Shown here piece after piece: positions 46,109-57,373 of a stretch of DNA of 64,000 nucleotides. The notes under the pieces are model-generated. The model searched no databases and had not been told where the DNA came from. It worked only from the letters and a program-made list of their open reading frames with translations. This DNA comes from Chalciporus piperatus (Eukaryota > Basidiomycota > Agaricomycetes > Boletales > Boletaceae), in contig JBBPTG010000104.1 in NCBI GenBank assembly GCA_038093975.1, positions 1-64,000 on the forward strand, read 5' to 3'. Each line of letters starts with the position of its first letter. Position 1 is the first letter of the stretch. Position numbers and translations under genes: made by a program.

Positions 46109-46562
46109 TCTGACGATGGACAAGGCATACACACTCATTCCCTCACTCACCCACACAGACACGGACGTGTCATCCATCCCTTGAGATTAACATCTGGACC
46201 GGTGCATATTTATACTACAGGACCATGCAGGCCTGCTCGTCCCCTCGTTCAGTTTTCACTATGCATACCCTGCTTACTGTTTATTCCATTCTATTCGGGC
46301 GTATCTCACGGACAATGTAATGTTGGGGAGATTGCGCATTGTAGATTGTAAAGGATTCTAGAAGATGACCAAGAAATGCAGTACAACACTGACATTACAT
46401 GATACAATTGAAAAGACGTAACGGGGTGAATGTTGTGTGGAAAATGGATATGTGTATCTAGTATTGACACCGTGACACGGGATCAACCAGCGTCAGTCGT
46501 GATAGCTCATTACCATGCTCGTGCTCATAAAGTCCAAGTCCAGTGCGGACACACCGTAAATG
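46109..46562. other. Convergent 3' intergenic region
   Basis: This 454-bp gap holds the two 3' ends of convergent genes. A plus-strand open frame beginning at 46430 overlaps the antiporter's last exon and is not supported as a gene. Confidence 0.4.
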
Positions 46563-48986
46563 TTATTGAGTGGAGGGGAATCGCACCAGCTTTGGCTGCG
46601 CGGGTGGACCATCCCCTTCGGCATCATCGAGATTCGCTACGACAACCTAGGGAAAGCCACAAAGGAGGTTCTTCAGCGCATTATAAGACAAAACGAGGAA
46701 ACCGGGAAACAGACTTTTGTAGACTTGGCTACCTGACCGTCAATGCTTTCAGAGCTGCTGTGATCAACAATCGTCACCGCTTCCTCTTCCACCTCAGTGT
46801 CCGGAACGACCTCGACGTCAGCTGCAGATAGCGTCCCGTCACCGTTGTGGTCCGGTGCAGAATTAGTAACAGAGTCTTTTCCGTTGGCTTCGTTGCCCCG
46901 TTCAAGATCAACGGCGGCAGAACCGTTGGCTGGAGCCGCGTTCTCCGGACGACGAGCAGATAACAGCCAGTCCGGAATAGTTGCGCCGGCTCGGTTGTGA
47001 GTCCATGTCCAAGTGAGCGAGGCGGTGCGAGAATGTACGCCTCTTCCCAGGTTAAAGAATGGAATGGAGAGACCATCTGTCATTTGTAGATAAGCCGTGA
47101 TTATCGCAAGGATGATACCGAAAATACGCACGGACAATGATGGAGCCAAGGACGATGAACGACACAATTGGTTGGATGGTTGCGGCAAGTAACTGTCCTT
47201 GACCCTCGGGTGGATTGGCGGGCGCAGGGAGGCGTGTAAGAGCCAGTGCAGCGACGAAAACCGCACTAACACCCATCTACACATGTGATGATATGAGACA
47301 ACTATAGCGGTCTGAAACAGGATAGGCACACACCGGGCCTGTGAATAATATGTCAGTATCAAATACTTGAAGAACCGTGTGGATCACGTACCAAAATGTC
47401 CAAAAAACAGGGCCTCCCTCCAAGACGTAATTTCGGGCACCCACCTGTAGAGCAGGAGTAAAGAGGGAATGCGTCGAAGGAAAAGAATGGCGATCATTAA
47501 TACAACCAACCGCCATGGAGTAATCCCCAACTCTGGCGAGTTAAACAAGTCAAAAGGTATCCATGCACCGATGTAGATGAAGCAGCCACAGTTCAGGACA
47601 TAATCAACGACAGAGGAGAATGAGTCGTCCGCTGTCTGGACGTTGAAGTGGCCATCCCAAGAGATTGCACAGCCTGGGTGAGGATGAGAGAGGTCAGGAT
47701 GGATTGATCATCCAACTGCAAGAATTCTGACCTGCTGCAAAGGATGCCAGTAAATCATCGGCACCGATGGTGCTTGTCACACCAATGGTGAGGATAGCAA
47801 GGGCCAGATACTGTGCGATATATGACTCGCGGTCGATATACCCCTTGCGATGACTCAGTCGCATTAACTTGGAGAACATTAACCCTGGGAAATCATCAGC
47901 CGAGTGCGGATTGAAATTTAAGAGATTTGACCCACCGAGAATAGCCCCAAGCACTGTGCCCAGGATAACCTGATCTGTATTGCGCAACTGTCAGAACGTT
48001 GGTTATACAGTAGTAGTGCGAACAGACTCACATAACCACCCAATAAGGAACCATTTACCAATGGCCACGCGGGTCGAAGTTTCGAGAGTCAGGTACAGTG
48101 CAATACTGAGAAATGGGTATGCCAGACCGTCGTTCGCAGCAGATTCGGCTGCAAGAATCCGACGAATCTCCACAGGAACGTGCTTTGTAGCAAATCTCCC
48201 GCCTGGACAATTTTAGTGAGGACTAATTGATTGAACACGGAAGGGACGAACGAGTGATGGCAGCGCAGGTGACTGGATCAGTTGGCGTAAGGCAAGCAGC
48301 GATGCAAAGCGCCGACACCTCATCCAGGCGAGGGAAGAGCGAGTGCACGATCGCTGTGACAAGCAGTTAATGTGAGAGGTATGACGTCAGGGGGAGGCGT
48401 ACCAGAGACGACGACCCAGCCGAAAGCCATGGTCGGAACGACCACGATGAGGAGACTTTTGGCGTGTTCTTTCATATAAGCGCCGGGCAGCTCCACGCCG
48501 ACTGCGAATAAACCGGTGGCCAGAACTACCCGCATGACCTCAAGGGTGATTGTGTTCTCTTGAGCACCCCATGAGCGAGGGTCAAATATATTTGACACAA
48601 AAGGACCGATGATCACCCCGAAGCCCGTACCGAGTACGACCTCGTTAATATAGAGCTAAACTAGACCTTAAGCGGATAGCAAGATCGAAATGACGACATG
48701 GGCGCACGGTTTCCTTGACTAGAAGAGACACCATAGAGAACTGGATGGGACATGGTCAGCATGACAATCATTGATGTGCGTCAGGTGGATGCGCAATGCT
48801 GTACTGCCTCAGAGCGTACCGCTTCACCAGCCCATCGCGAGAGATGGAAGGGCGAACGTACCAAAACGACGAAACCGCCGAGACATGTGTATGCCAAACT
48901 TGGCGCCGACACCTATATTTTCAGCGAGTTTGTTGTCGATTTTGAGAGAGAGGTGGATAACGGACTTGCAATACATCTATGACCAT
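46563..48986 (-). CDS. Plasma-membrane Na+/H+ antiporter (fungal Nha1/Sod2 type)
   Basis: This transporter extrudes Na+ (and K+) in exchange for protons. I place the start at 48986 (MVIDVLQ), which splices to SAPSLAYTCLGGFVVL and on to FSMVSLLVKETLYINEVVLG. This is the normal N-terminus of fungal Nha proteins. Downstream are FGVIIGPFVSNIFDPRSWG, LPGAYMKEH, the transport-site segments TPTDPV and AAESAANDGLAYPFLS, and about 12 membrane helices. The C-terminal tail is short and acidic and ends, after a last intron (about 46651-46728), with VVVANLDDAEGDG to FPSTQ, TAA at 46563-46565. If that intron is kept the protein would stop at 46673. Many small exons. Confidence 0.88.
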
Positions 48987-49490
48987 ATGGATCGTGACGA
49001 GTTCGAATCAACCGTAGATTGAAAGATAAATCGAGGGTGAATGGGTTGAGCGACGAGGGAAATGTGCGAGTAGGTTGAGGCAGGGTTTGGCGGTCGGACG
49101 GACAGACGATCGGACTGTCGAGATGGTTTTTGACACTTGTCTGCCGGTCACGTGCGGGGTACATTGGCCTTGATCACCAAAAAAAGAGATGATAAGAAAA
49201 TGACGTAAGCTATAAGCGGTGGAGTTCATGTGGGGGCGCGCGAATAATGGCCCACCGGCGCCCAACTGCGATCCCACTGGCAGACCTTCGCGCGGCAATA
49301 GAGCTCGAAGCCTTGGCTGCCATTTGGAGTTGACTTTGCACGTCCAGCGACGGTCATCAAGTCGGATCATCGTGGGTTCACTGAGGCTGGTCTTGGGAGT
49401 GTCTGATCAATTGCACGCACGATGACCCTTACCGTCACGTGTGCGCGCTAGGTACGTCACCGAGTCTGTTGTCGACCTCCACCATCTTTC
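48987..49490. other. Divergent intergenic region
   Basis: About 500 bp lies between the divergent antiporter and esterase genes. It should contain both promoters. No repeat or additional gene is supported. Confidence 0.4.
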
Positions 49491-50991
49491 ATGGGCAGGA
49501 CAGTATTTAGCGCCGTGTCCGTGTTCCTGGCCTTACTTGCTGCTTTCTATTTCCACCTCAGACCCGCTCTGCACGCAGTTGGCGCGTGGTCTACCATACA
49601 AGCCGTCGGAAATAGCAACTGCAAGATCGTACCGGAACTACAGGCGTGCGAGAGCAAGTACTACGCAAACCTCGCTTCTGCATCCGAACTCACCCTCACC
49701 CTACAGAGGTCGTACTCCATCAGCCAACAGGCCTCATTTACCTAGCGTGCTCGTCCCCACACAGTCGTACACAATGGATGCCAACTCTCAACCGATTTAA
49801 TGCGTCTGGAGTCTCTCAAACTGACTACGTGGCGACTTATGACCCACATACCAATGAAATAAAGAAGCTCGAGTTCTCCGGACTCGTGTCCCCTCGCGGA
49901 ATTTCCTTGCATGGAATGGACGTCGTGCCATCATCGCAAGATCCCTCTCTGCTCTACGTCTATCTCGTCAACCACAGGATTCCTGATTCAGCAGACACGC
50001 GGAAAGTCGGCGCAGACTCCGTGATTGAGCTGTTCAAAATACAAATTGGAGCCACCACCCTGGAACACGTCAAGACCTTCCACGATCCGGCTGTCATCCA
50101 CACTCCCAATGACATCGTGGGTTCTCCAGACGGGAAAAGCTTCCACTTTACCAACGACCACAAACACAAAACTGGCATCGTAAGCTCTCCCCCCTTCCAT
50201 TCGCATTCAAATCTGACAATTCACACAGGGAAGGCTTGTCAGCTTACTATCATTAGCTTCAGACACGTCTGTTGGATTTTGCCATGTGGATGAGGGGTGT
50301 AAGCTTGCTTACACCGGACTGCATGCCAGCAATGGAATTGTGAAAGGAGCGAACCCCGGGAATGATACGTTCTATGTCGCGGATTACGTCCTTGGAGATG
50401 TCACGGTTCTGGAACGACAGTCAGACAATACCCTTGCTTTCATCGAGGTCATCAAAACAGGTAGATGCCTTGCATTTTCAATCAAATCACCAGGCCCATG
50501 TTGTCTTGTCCGCAGGTCGATCAATCGACAACTTGTCCGTCGATGCCAATGGAGCAGTCTGGGGGGCAGGTAGGCTGTCCACGCCATCCTGTATCACGCA
50601 CAGAATCTCATCAAGTTGTCTGTAAAGGCTTGGCTGATGCAATTGGCCTGGTCACGCGACAGATCAACGACCCCACTGCCTTGGTCGCGTCCTCTGCATT
50701 GAGGATTACGGCCAACGGTGGCGTGAGTTCTTTCTATGGAGAAAAATACGTTGTCGACAAGGTAGGTTTGTTCAAGAACAACACGAGTGGGCGACTGATC
50801 GTCCCGAAAGGTATTCGAAGACGCTGGCGAACTGGCATCAGGGAGCACCACCGCTGCCTATGACGCAGAACGAGGGCGGTTATTCATGCATGGTACGTTA
50901 CGTGCCGTTATTATTGTGTTATCCCTTGGAAATGATGTCCGCTTGCTCGGTAGGTCTCTTGTCGCCCCATCTGACAGTATGCAACGTGTAA
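49491..50991 (+). CDS. Paraoxonase/arylesterase-like beta-propeller protein
   Basis: The start MGRTVFSAVSVFLALLAAFYFHL is a signal anchor. The mature part reads NSNCKIVPELQACEKVVLHQ, then PTGLIYLACSSPHSR, ATYDPHTNEIKKLEF, SPRGISLHGMDVV, VYLVNHR, HTPNDIVGSPDGKSFHFTND and ASNGIV, which are the calcium-site repeats of paraoxonase-like six-blade propellers. The join after QACE uses a GC-AG intron (donor GCAAGT at about 49655, acceptor about 49704), since no GT donor keeps the frame. The last exons give VFEDAGELASGSTTAAYDAE and LLSPHLTVCNV, with TAA at 50989-50991. Family members hydrolyse lactones and aryl esters. The substrate here is unknown. The protein faces the secretory lumen or outside. 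Confidence 0.85.
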
Positions 50992-51653
50992 AGTGGAGTT
51001 GAACTATTGCTGGAACCCTCTTGAAAATCTGCATCTTGCCTCCACATCCCAGCCCCGCAAAAGTTCTACATTTGGATGCTCTGTGTTTGTGTGCTATAAC
51101 TTTTACTTACAAAACAGATCTCGCTTGACCTCTCTACGTTTATCCGGTGAGCATCAAAGGGCATGTTTCAGAAATTTGGCAAGTTTTCCGCACATTTACG
51201 TGCACTAGTATTTCTCTTTGCTTTCTTCTCGGCACAACGATGTCTTTCAAACGCGTGGAAACAGCCTCGACACTACCTAGGCTCCACACTAGGAGCGGAT
51301 GCATTGATCTGTGGAAGATCTGAACGTTCCTGCGTGCATACGAAATGTCTCAGTAGGCCTCGATGTTCCTGTGGCAAGAGCCCGTGATCTTTAGTGCACA
51401 ACCACCGCACGGGCCGGGGGGGCAGTACCCGGTAGTATGTGCCTTTTGGGATGTAATAGTGTGAGCAGCGAGTGCACGCCCGATGGAAATCTGGTCCCGA
51501 CCGAACATCGACCGAACAGGCTGCCGAGGAGTGAATCACGAGGACCGCACCGAGCACGCTGAGGAGATAAGAGCTGAAACGTATAAAAGCGACCGACTCC
51601 GAGTTTCCTTATCAATTCCCCCCACTCTCCCCCATTTCCTCTGCGTGATAACC
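50992..51653. other. Intergenic region before bleomycin hydrolase
   Basis: A 662-bp gap contains the promoter of the next gene. On the minus strand near 51460-51430 a short peptide HYYIPKG resembles a motif that also occurs in the P450 at 39.7 kb, but nothing around it supports a P450 relic. Otherwise I see nothing. Confidence 0.4.
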
Positions 51654-53554
51654 ATGGGTTCAGCCAGCTCGAAAGCCGTTTCCCAGTCCATCAGAGCTGA
51701 CCGTACCAGCAAATCCATCGACGAAAAGGTACTCGCCGCCAGGACGGACGGACCGGCAGTACCCAAGTCCGGGAATGGTTCCATTCAGATTTCAAACCTC
51801 GAGGCATGGGAGTCCTCCGCAGCTGCTGACCCAAAGATCCAACTCGCCCGCACGATCTTGGCTCATGAGAATATCAAGACTACCTTGACCTCGCGTGAAG
51901 CTCAAATCGCCATTCCTCATGTGTTCAACACCGAGGTCGAGTTCAAGACGGGTCCCGTCACGAACCAGAAATCGAGCGGTCGCTGTTGGTTGTTCGCAAC
52001 GACCAACGTGATCAGGTATGAGATTATGAAGAAGCTCAAGCTCACGGACTTCCAGTGCTCTCAAGTGAGTGGATACCGCGGTTCCCATTTCGTCGCGTTT
52101 CTGACAGGTTCTTCGTTTAAATATAGTCATACCTATTCTTCTGGGACAAGCTTAACAAGTCGAACTACTACCTCGAGCTGTCTATCCAGAATGCTGACCT
52201 CCCAGTGGACGACCGGCTCGTCAACTTCCTTGCCCAGGACCTTATCAGTGACGGTGGCCAATGGGACATGGTCGTGAACATCCTCGAGGTCCGTGCTACT
52301 CTCTTTTTTGGAGTATTTATCTTGCTTACTCGCCATCCCAGACCTACGGTCTCGTACCCCATGCTGTATACCCCGAATCATTCCACTCGAGCGCTTCAAG
52401 CCCCATCAATACCCTCTTGAAGACCAAACTGCGCGAGCACGCCCTCATCCTCCGTTCCCTCTCCACTTCGCTTCGTGCCGATGCGTCTTTCTCATCCGAA
52501 CAAGTACAAGCTACCCTTCGTGCGAAGAAGGAGGAACTCATGCAGGAAGTGTATACCGTGATGACCGCCACCCTCGGTGTCCCACCGAAACCCGACGCTC
52601 CGTTCACCTGGGAATACTACAACGAAGAGGGTAAATACTCCAAGTGGGAGGGTACGCCTTTGGAATTCTACAAGGCGTTCACGACCAAGTATCCCGTTAG
52701 TCGGTTTCGTCATGCCTTGTCGATGTGGTGTTGACGTATAAATCTAGCCATCGGATTGCTTCTCGCTTATCAATGACCCCAGAAACGAGTACAACAAGCT
52801 GTACACGGTCGACAAACTCGGAAACATCTGGGGTGGTCGTCCCGTTCTTTGTGAGTATCTCGTTCGTTCGTATATGCGCTGCTGTGTTAAGTGTCTTTCG
52901 AGACGTCAACACGACGAGCGACGAGCTCAAGGCTGCTGTAGTCCGGATGATCAAAGCTGGCCAACCCGTCTTCTTCGGGTGTGACGTCGGTCAATTCTCG
53001 TCCTCGATCAAAGACGTCGGTATCATGGACACTGCCTACCACCAGTTCGAGGTCAGTCACACGTCCTCGTATCTGCCGATACTCAATACTGATCCATTCG
53101 TGGGGCGTGTTTAGCAAGCGTTCAACATCTCGCTGGGTATGACCAAGGCTCAACGCCTGCAAACGAACGAATCATCCATGACCCACGCGATGGTGATCTC
53201 CGCTGTCCACATTGACGATAAGACCGGTCGCCCGGTGCGTTTCAAGGTCGAGAACTCGTGGGGTGATGAGAGTTGCTACAAGGGGTACATGGTCATGAGC
53301 GACAAGTGGTTCGATGAGTGCGTCTCCAACGTCCTTTACGCTCCCAATCTTTTGCTGACGGTGTTGGATGTATAGGTTCGTGTATCAAGTCGTGGTGCAC
53401 AAGTCATTGGCACCGAAAGACCTTGGGAAGGTGTTCGAGGCGGGTGACCCTGTCGTTCTTCCTGCTTGGGACCCTATGGTGAGTTGATGGCGATGATGTT
53501 GATCGTTTTTGTCTGACAAATTCTTGTTTTTTTTTTCAGGGTGCGTTGGCGTGA
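51654..53554 (+). CDS. LAP3: Bleomycin hydrolase / aminopeptidase C (papain family C1B)
   Basis: This cytosolic hexameric cysteine aminopeptidase trims peptides and inactivates bleomycin and homocysteine thiolactone. The ATG at 51654 gives MGSASSKA, where Gly2 could be myristoylated. The catalytic Cys is in GPVTNQKSSGRCWLFATTN (about 51950-52010), the His in SSMTHAMVISAVH (about 53185) and the Asn in VENSWGDES (about 53250). There are eight or nine exons. The C-terminus LPAWDPMGALA inserts into the active site in this family and sets aminopeptidase specificity. Here the gene itself ends at Ala, whereas, as I recall, the yeast enzyme encodes one further Lys that is then removed. The downstream HNH relic begins about 200 bp away. 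Confidence 0.93.
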
Positions 53555-53779
53555 GTACGAGTACCTCGTCGGTGTAATCACTATGGGATTTCGGGATCTT
53601 TGGTGCGCCGTATGTAATATATATATTTCTGTGTGTATGCTAGTACCGACTTTCTATCTCTTCCGTGTAATGCGATCTTGTATATGTGATGCCTCGCTAA
53701 CCCCCGTCATGCCTCGAATTCCTGAAACTTGTTGACCTGCCACGGTGCCCACTTCAAGCGCATGTCCACCGCGGTGGCC

Positions 53780-55325
53780 ACTACAATATACAGAACCACC
53801 ACAGCAATGACGCAGCTCACGCCGAGGTGTGACACACGCGATGTCCGTCAAGCTTCAATGAGGGTCTTGCCGTCTGAGAAGACGCTAGATCACGGATCTG
53901 TCGGGTCTCGAGGCCCATCAGACTTTCTGATACACGGAAGAGAGAACTATGTGACCATGGCTCTGCCAGAAAGAAAGAGCTTGGCATCCAACACATCACA
54001 GAACCCTTCGGAGGCAATGAAGAAACCATCACATCCGACTCCTTCAAATTCGTCGTCCGCACGGTCCTTCCACTCTAAGATGATGTCAGCAGCACCACCC
54101 ATCCTCATAACTCGAGCGACAGCCAGCTGAAGGTGACAAAGAATTGGGATGGGTCTGTCAATTTTCTCGGGTCCTGTTCCGAGCTGAATTTCATCGCCGT
54201 CCTTCAAAGTGATGAACGAAACGACGCGAATATTTAAATCGGCGGGAATCATTCGAATGAAGTATTCGACCTAATCAATGGATCAGTAATGATGATGAGG
54301 TATCAATGAAATCACACCTCTTGACCATCTACCTTTGCCTCGATTCCCCACCGCATGGCACCATATGCGGCATGGGCATTCAATATTCTGCTCCAAGTTC
54401 ATGACATTGCCGGGCTTATTCAGATGGCCCGTGATTTCTTGTGTGGTGGTGGTGGCGGCAAACATAGTTATACACTTCAGAGTGTCTGACTAAATGAAAG
54501 TTATGAGAAAACAAGTGGTGATTGCAATAATTTGATGCAAACCTTTCCGTGTACAGAATTTGGAATGATGTGCGCGAGAGCAGAAGGATAACCCAAAGTA
54601 TTGAAACGTGCAAATCGCTTGCCAGTCAACAGACAGACATCCCCATCACGTCTAAATGACTGCTCGGTATGGCAATCTAAGAGGATGGTACGGCTCTGAG
54701 ATGAATATATGCGCACCAGTTCCTTCAAGGCCGTTTGTTTTCGTTTTCCAAAATACCCTTTTTCGTTGACTTCCTGAAGGAGCTTGTTCGTCTCCTCGAT
54801 CCATGACTGCCGCAGTGATGATCATCAAACATCTAAAAGCAATTGGGCAGTTTCACTCACATGTGATACCAAGATGAGTAAAGAACTCCGCTGCCATGTC
54901 GAACGCAGGCTTGAAGTCGACGTTTTCGGGATCTAATCCCCGAAATAATACCTCGAAACATCTTTGTGCTGACACGAAATCCTCCCCCTTGAGACTTTCG
55001 ACTGTGACAAACGAAGGTGAGCCTGTACGATTGAGTGATTAAAGCTTTCGACTGACTATTTTCCTTCAGTTTTTCATCACAGGTCCCGAGTTGTTTCCAG
55101 AAATGCTCCAGTACCTCACCACCGAATTTTTGTGGTTCCACAATTAGAAAGTACAACGGTTTAGGAGTGGCGTCCGAGGTTTGCCACCTTGTTGTCCTGA
55201 TGCTTTGATCCATTTCGTATCGTCACGCCAGTTCCATTGCTCGTTCTGTTCGAGGATTGCCAGAGCGTGCCATTCCATCGTTACTGTAGACCGTCGGTAT
55301 GCATGGAAGCCTGGCGTAAGGCTTA
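53780..55325. repeat. Segmental duplication, copy B (partner 18700-20360)
   Basis: This block is the more damaged partner of 18700-20360 and has the same orientation, with its edge about 220 bp after the bleomycin hydrolase stop. It shares exons, introns and 3' flank with copy A. Its left edge near 53780 shares ACAATATACAGAACC-like bases with 18715, and its right edge near 55325 shares GCCAGGCTTCC with 20350. Relative to A it lacks about 56 bases near 54800. Confidence 0.85.
53947..55290 (-). pseudogene. HNH-family gene relic (copy B)
   Basis: It lacks the PB1-like N-terminus and linker present in copy A. The helical region starts at EQNEQWNWRDDTKWIKASGQ and loses frame by one missing base at about 55178. 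Another length change of 56 bases, not a multiple of three, lies near 54800. The HNH block itself is intact and in frame (RRDGDVCLLTGKRF to AHIIPNSVHGK, about 54650-54550), unlike copy A. Seven extra bases near 54389 then break the exon after HLNKPGNVMNLEQN. The last exon (YFIRMIPADLN to LSGRAMVT) is open. With several breaks it cannot make the family protein. Confidence 0.75.
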
Positions 55326-55962
55326 CCCGTCACGCATACGATACACTATCGTTGTCACATGCGTGGTCCAGTTCTCTCCTCCGCCTCACTTCAGTGTTTC
55401 TCGCCGATTGGCCACGGCGGGTTTCCACCTGGACAACTGGTGGCCTTTCAAGCTTTCTTTGAGCCCCACGGATGGGACTAGAAAACGAGACATGCGTCAT
55501 TCACAGCTTTTTCGAGGTATAGGTATCTAGCTGAGATAGCTCACTACGCTTGGCACCAGATAGTCCTCATAGAAAAGAGTCAATGTTGGTGACGAGCGGC
55601 GGCCTGTATACCCCATTCCCACGAAAGATCGTATTGGATAGCGCGCTAGATTCAAGTTTTCACATCAGATCGGCCAGTTTTTCTTCATCGCATCGTGCTC
55701 GCGTCCTCGAGTACGGATTGCATGGGTACACCGACATTGTCTCGAATTTAATCTAACGGCCAGCATGCCTGCCCACGAGTTTATTGTCGTCTCGAGTTAC
55801 ATAACATTGTTTGCGATCTACCCAGCTTCTTTATGAAGTACATACTGATTTACACACGTAACAGAGGAGGACGAAATGTGCTCTTTCATATCCGTCTATC
55901 GGTCCCATGCATGCGCTTCTCTCAGCGGGTCAGACACACTTATCGGTCTCGCAACTCGCACG

Positions 55963-56230
55963 GCATATCTCGATCTTCCTGCAAGTCCAAACTTGGTACT
56001 GTTCTAGCTGTACAGCTGTCCATCGATCATGATCAGTCTCGGGGGTGAAACTACTTACGAGCCCGCTACCCTCGCTTCTGAAATCTGAGACTCCGAGTCC
56101 AAAGGCTCCGGGACATATCTCGACCTTACTGTTCTAGCTGTCCATCGATCATGATCAGTCTCGGGGTGAAACTACTTACGAGCCCGCTACCCTCGCTTCT
56201 GAGATCCGAGACCCCCAAGTCCAAAGGCTC
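55963..56230. repeat. Tandem duplication of about 130 bp
   Basis: A unit containing TGTCCATCGATCATGATCAG, CTCGGGGGTGAAACTACTTA and CGAGCCCGCTACCCTCGCTT occurs twice in a row, with the first copy at about 55963-56100 and the second at about 56101-56230. The copies differ by a few bases and one short indel. No coding function is visible. Confidence 0.75.
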
Positions 56231-56627
56231 AGGCTACGCCGGGAGGGACAAAGCCCCGGTCTCGAAATCTCGATGACACAAGTCGGCCGAACGGCCCATC
56301 TCAACACGAGTACTTCTCCAGTCTGCCCATTGCCCAAGAGTTCCGAATCGTATCGCCAACAAGTTCAGATATTTATCAGCATCCCAAAAGTGAGACACGC
56401 AGGTGCACGACGCGACGAGCTTCTGCCCATGTTGATGCCATCCGAGTCCATGGCCGTGGATCCATGACATGACATGCGCGCGGCGACCAGAATTGGATTC
56501 GGATTTGAAAACGCCGCACGTTACTGGTACGACTCGCCGGCGCAAGGTTGATCATCGTGTATGCATCAGTCACAAGTGCAGCGACAGATACCCTAAAACC
56601 TGATTCTTGATTCGTGATCAGCGGATC

Positions 56628-56651
56628 GAGAGAGAGAGAGAGAGAGAGAGG
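56628..56651. repeat. AG dinucleotide microsatellite
   Basis: About eleven AG repeats in a row lie in a gene-free region. Length polymorphism would be expected. Confidence 0.85.
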
Positions 56652-57373
56652 AGTAAATAGGTTGCGCGTCGAATTCCGATTTGTGAATTTGAACATTGCG
56701 GCGCACTTGCTGCTTTTGTGCATCGCTGATCTTGAGACGGGGGAGGCGCGAGCGAACGATCAGCAGAACGGAAAAGGGGGCATGAGATATGCTCATTTTT
56801 TTTTTATTTTTTTTTTTTGATACAACAGATGGATAGATGAGGTCTGGCGGCTTTCTATGTTAGGTACACGCTCCTTTCGCAAAGGTAAACGCAGGAATGT
56901 TGATGGGATGACGGGGCACCCCATGTGTTGATGGAAACGAGGCAAGGTATTTCCGACACGGTCGTGGACTACTTAGTCTTAAAAGTGACAGACCTGAGGG
57001 TGACATGCTGTGCCTCTCCCAAGTTCTGGCGCATCATTTGTTCCGTAAACCACACGATTGGCGCGGTTCCTGTTTGCATGCGGGGAAAGGCGCAAGGGCA
57101 CGACTCCAAAAACGTGAAAACGACTCCATCGATGAGCGAGCAAAGCCCTGTATAGATTGTTCAGTACGTGAACGTGGACGAAGCAGAGACAAATGTAGTA
57201 TAGCTCAAGTTGCTTGGGGTCGAGAAGGTTTGGCCATTGGCCAGGGGAGATCGCGATTTCCCCAGAATTAATATTAAGAGACGTGTCATGACGAACCTTG
57301 CCAGAAGCGCCACTTGCATGAGAAGACGTGAGGGTAAACCAGACCCCAGACGTATTTCTATGTAGTTCTTTGA

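Larger units (their letters stand above)
55326..57373. other. Gene-poor region
   Basis: About 2 kb contains no gene that I can support. Several short open frames have no coding character. It includes the tandem duplication at 55963-56230, the AG microsatellite at 56628-56651 and long T runs at about 56795-56818. Confidence 0.45.

Noticed and set aside
46430..46831. Plus-strand 133-codon frame over the antiporter 3' end
   Set aside because: It lies opposite conserved antiporter exons and has no domain of its own.
51391..51557. Minus-strand stretch with HYYIPKG resembling a P450 motif
   Set aside because: Only seven residues agree. The heme loop, ExxR and PERF motifs are absent on either side, so chance resemblance is more likely.
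56234..57271. Several 70-110 codon frames in the gene-poor region
   Set aside because: They overlap each other on both strands, have no splice structure or family resemblance, and the region is rich in simple repeats.
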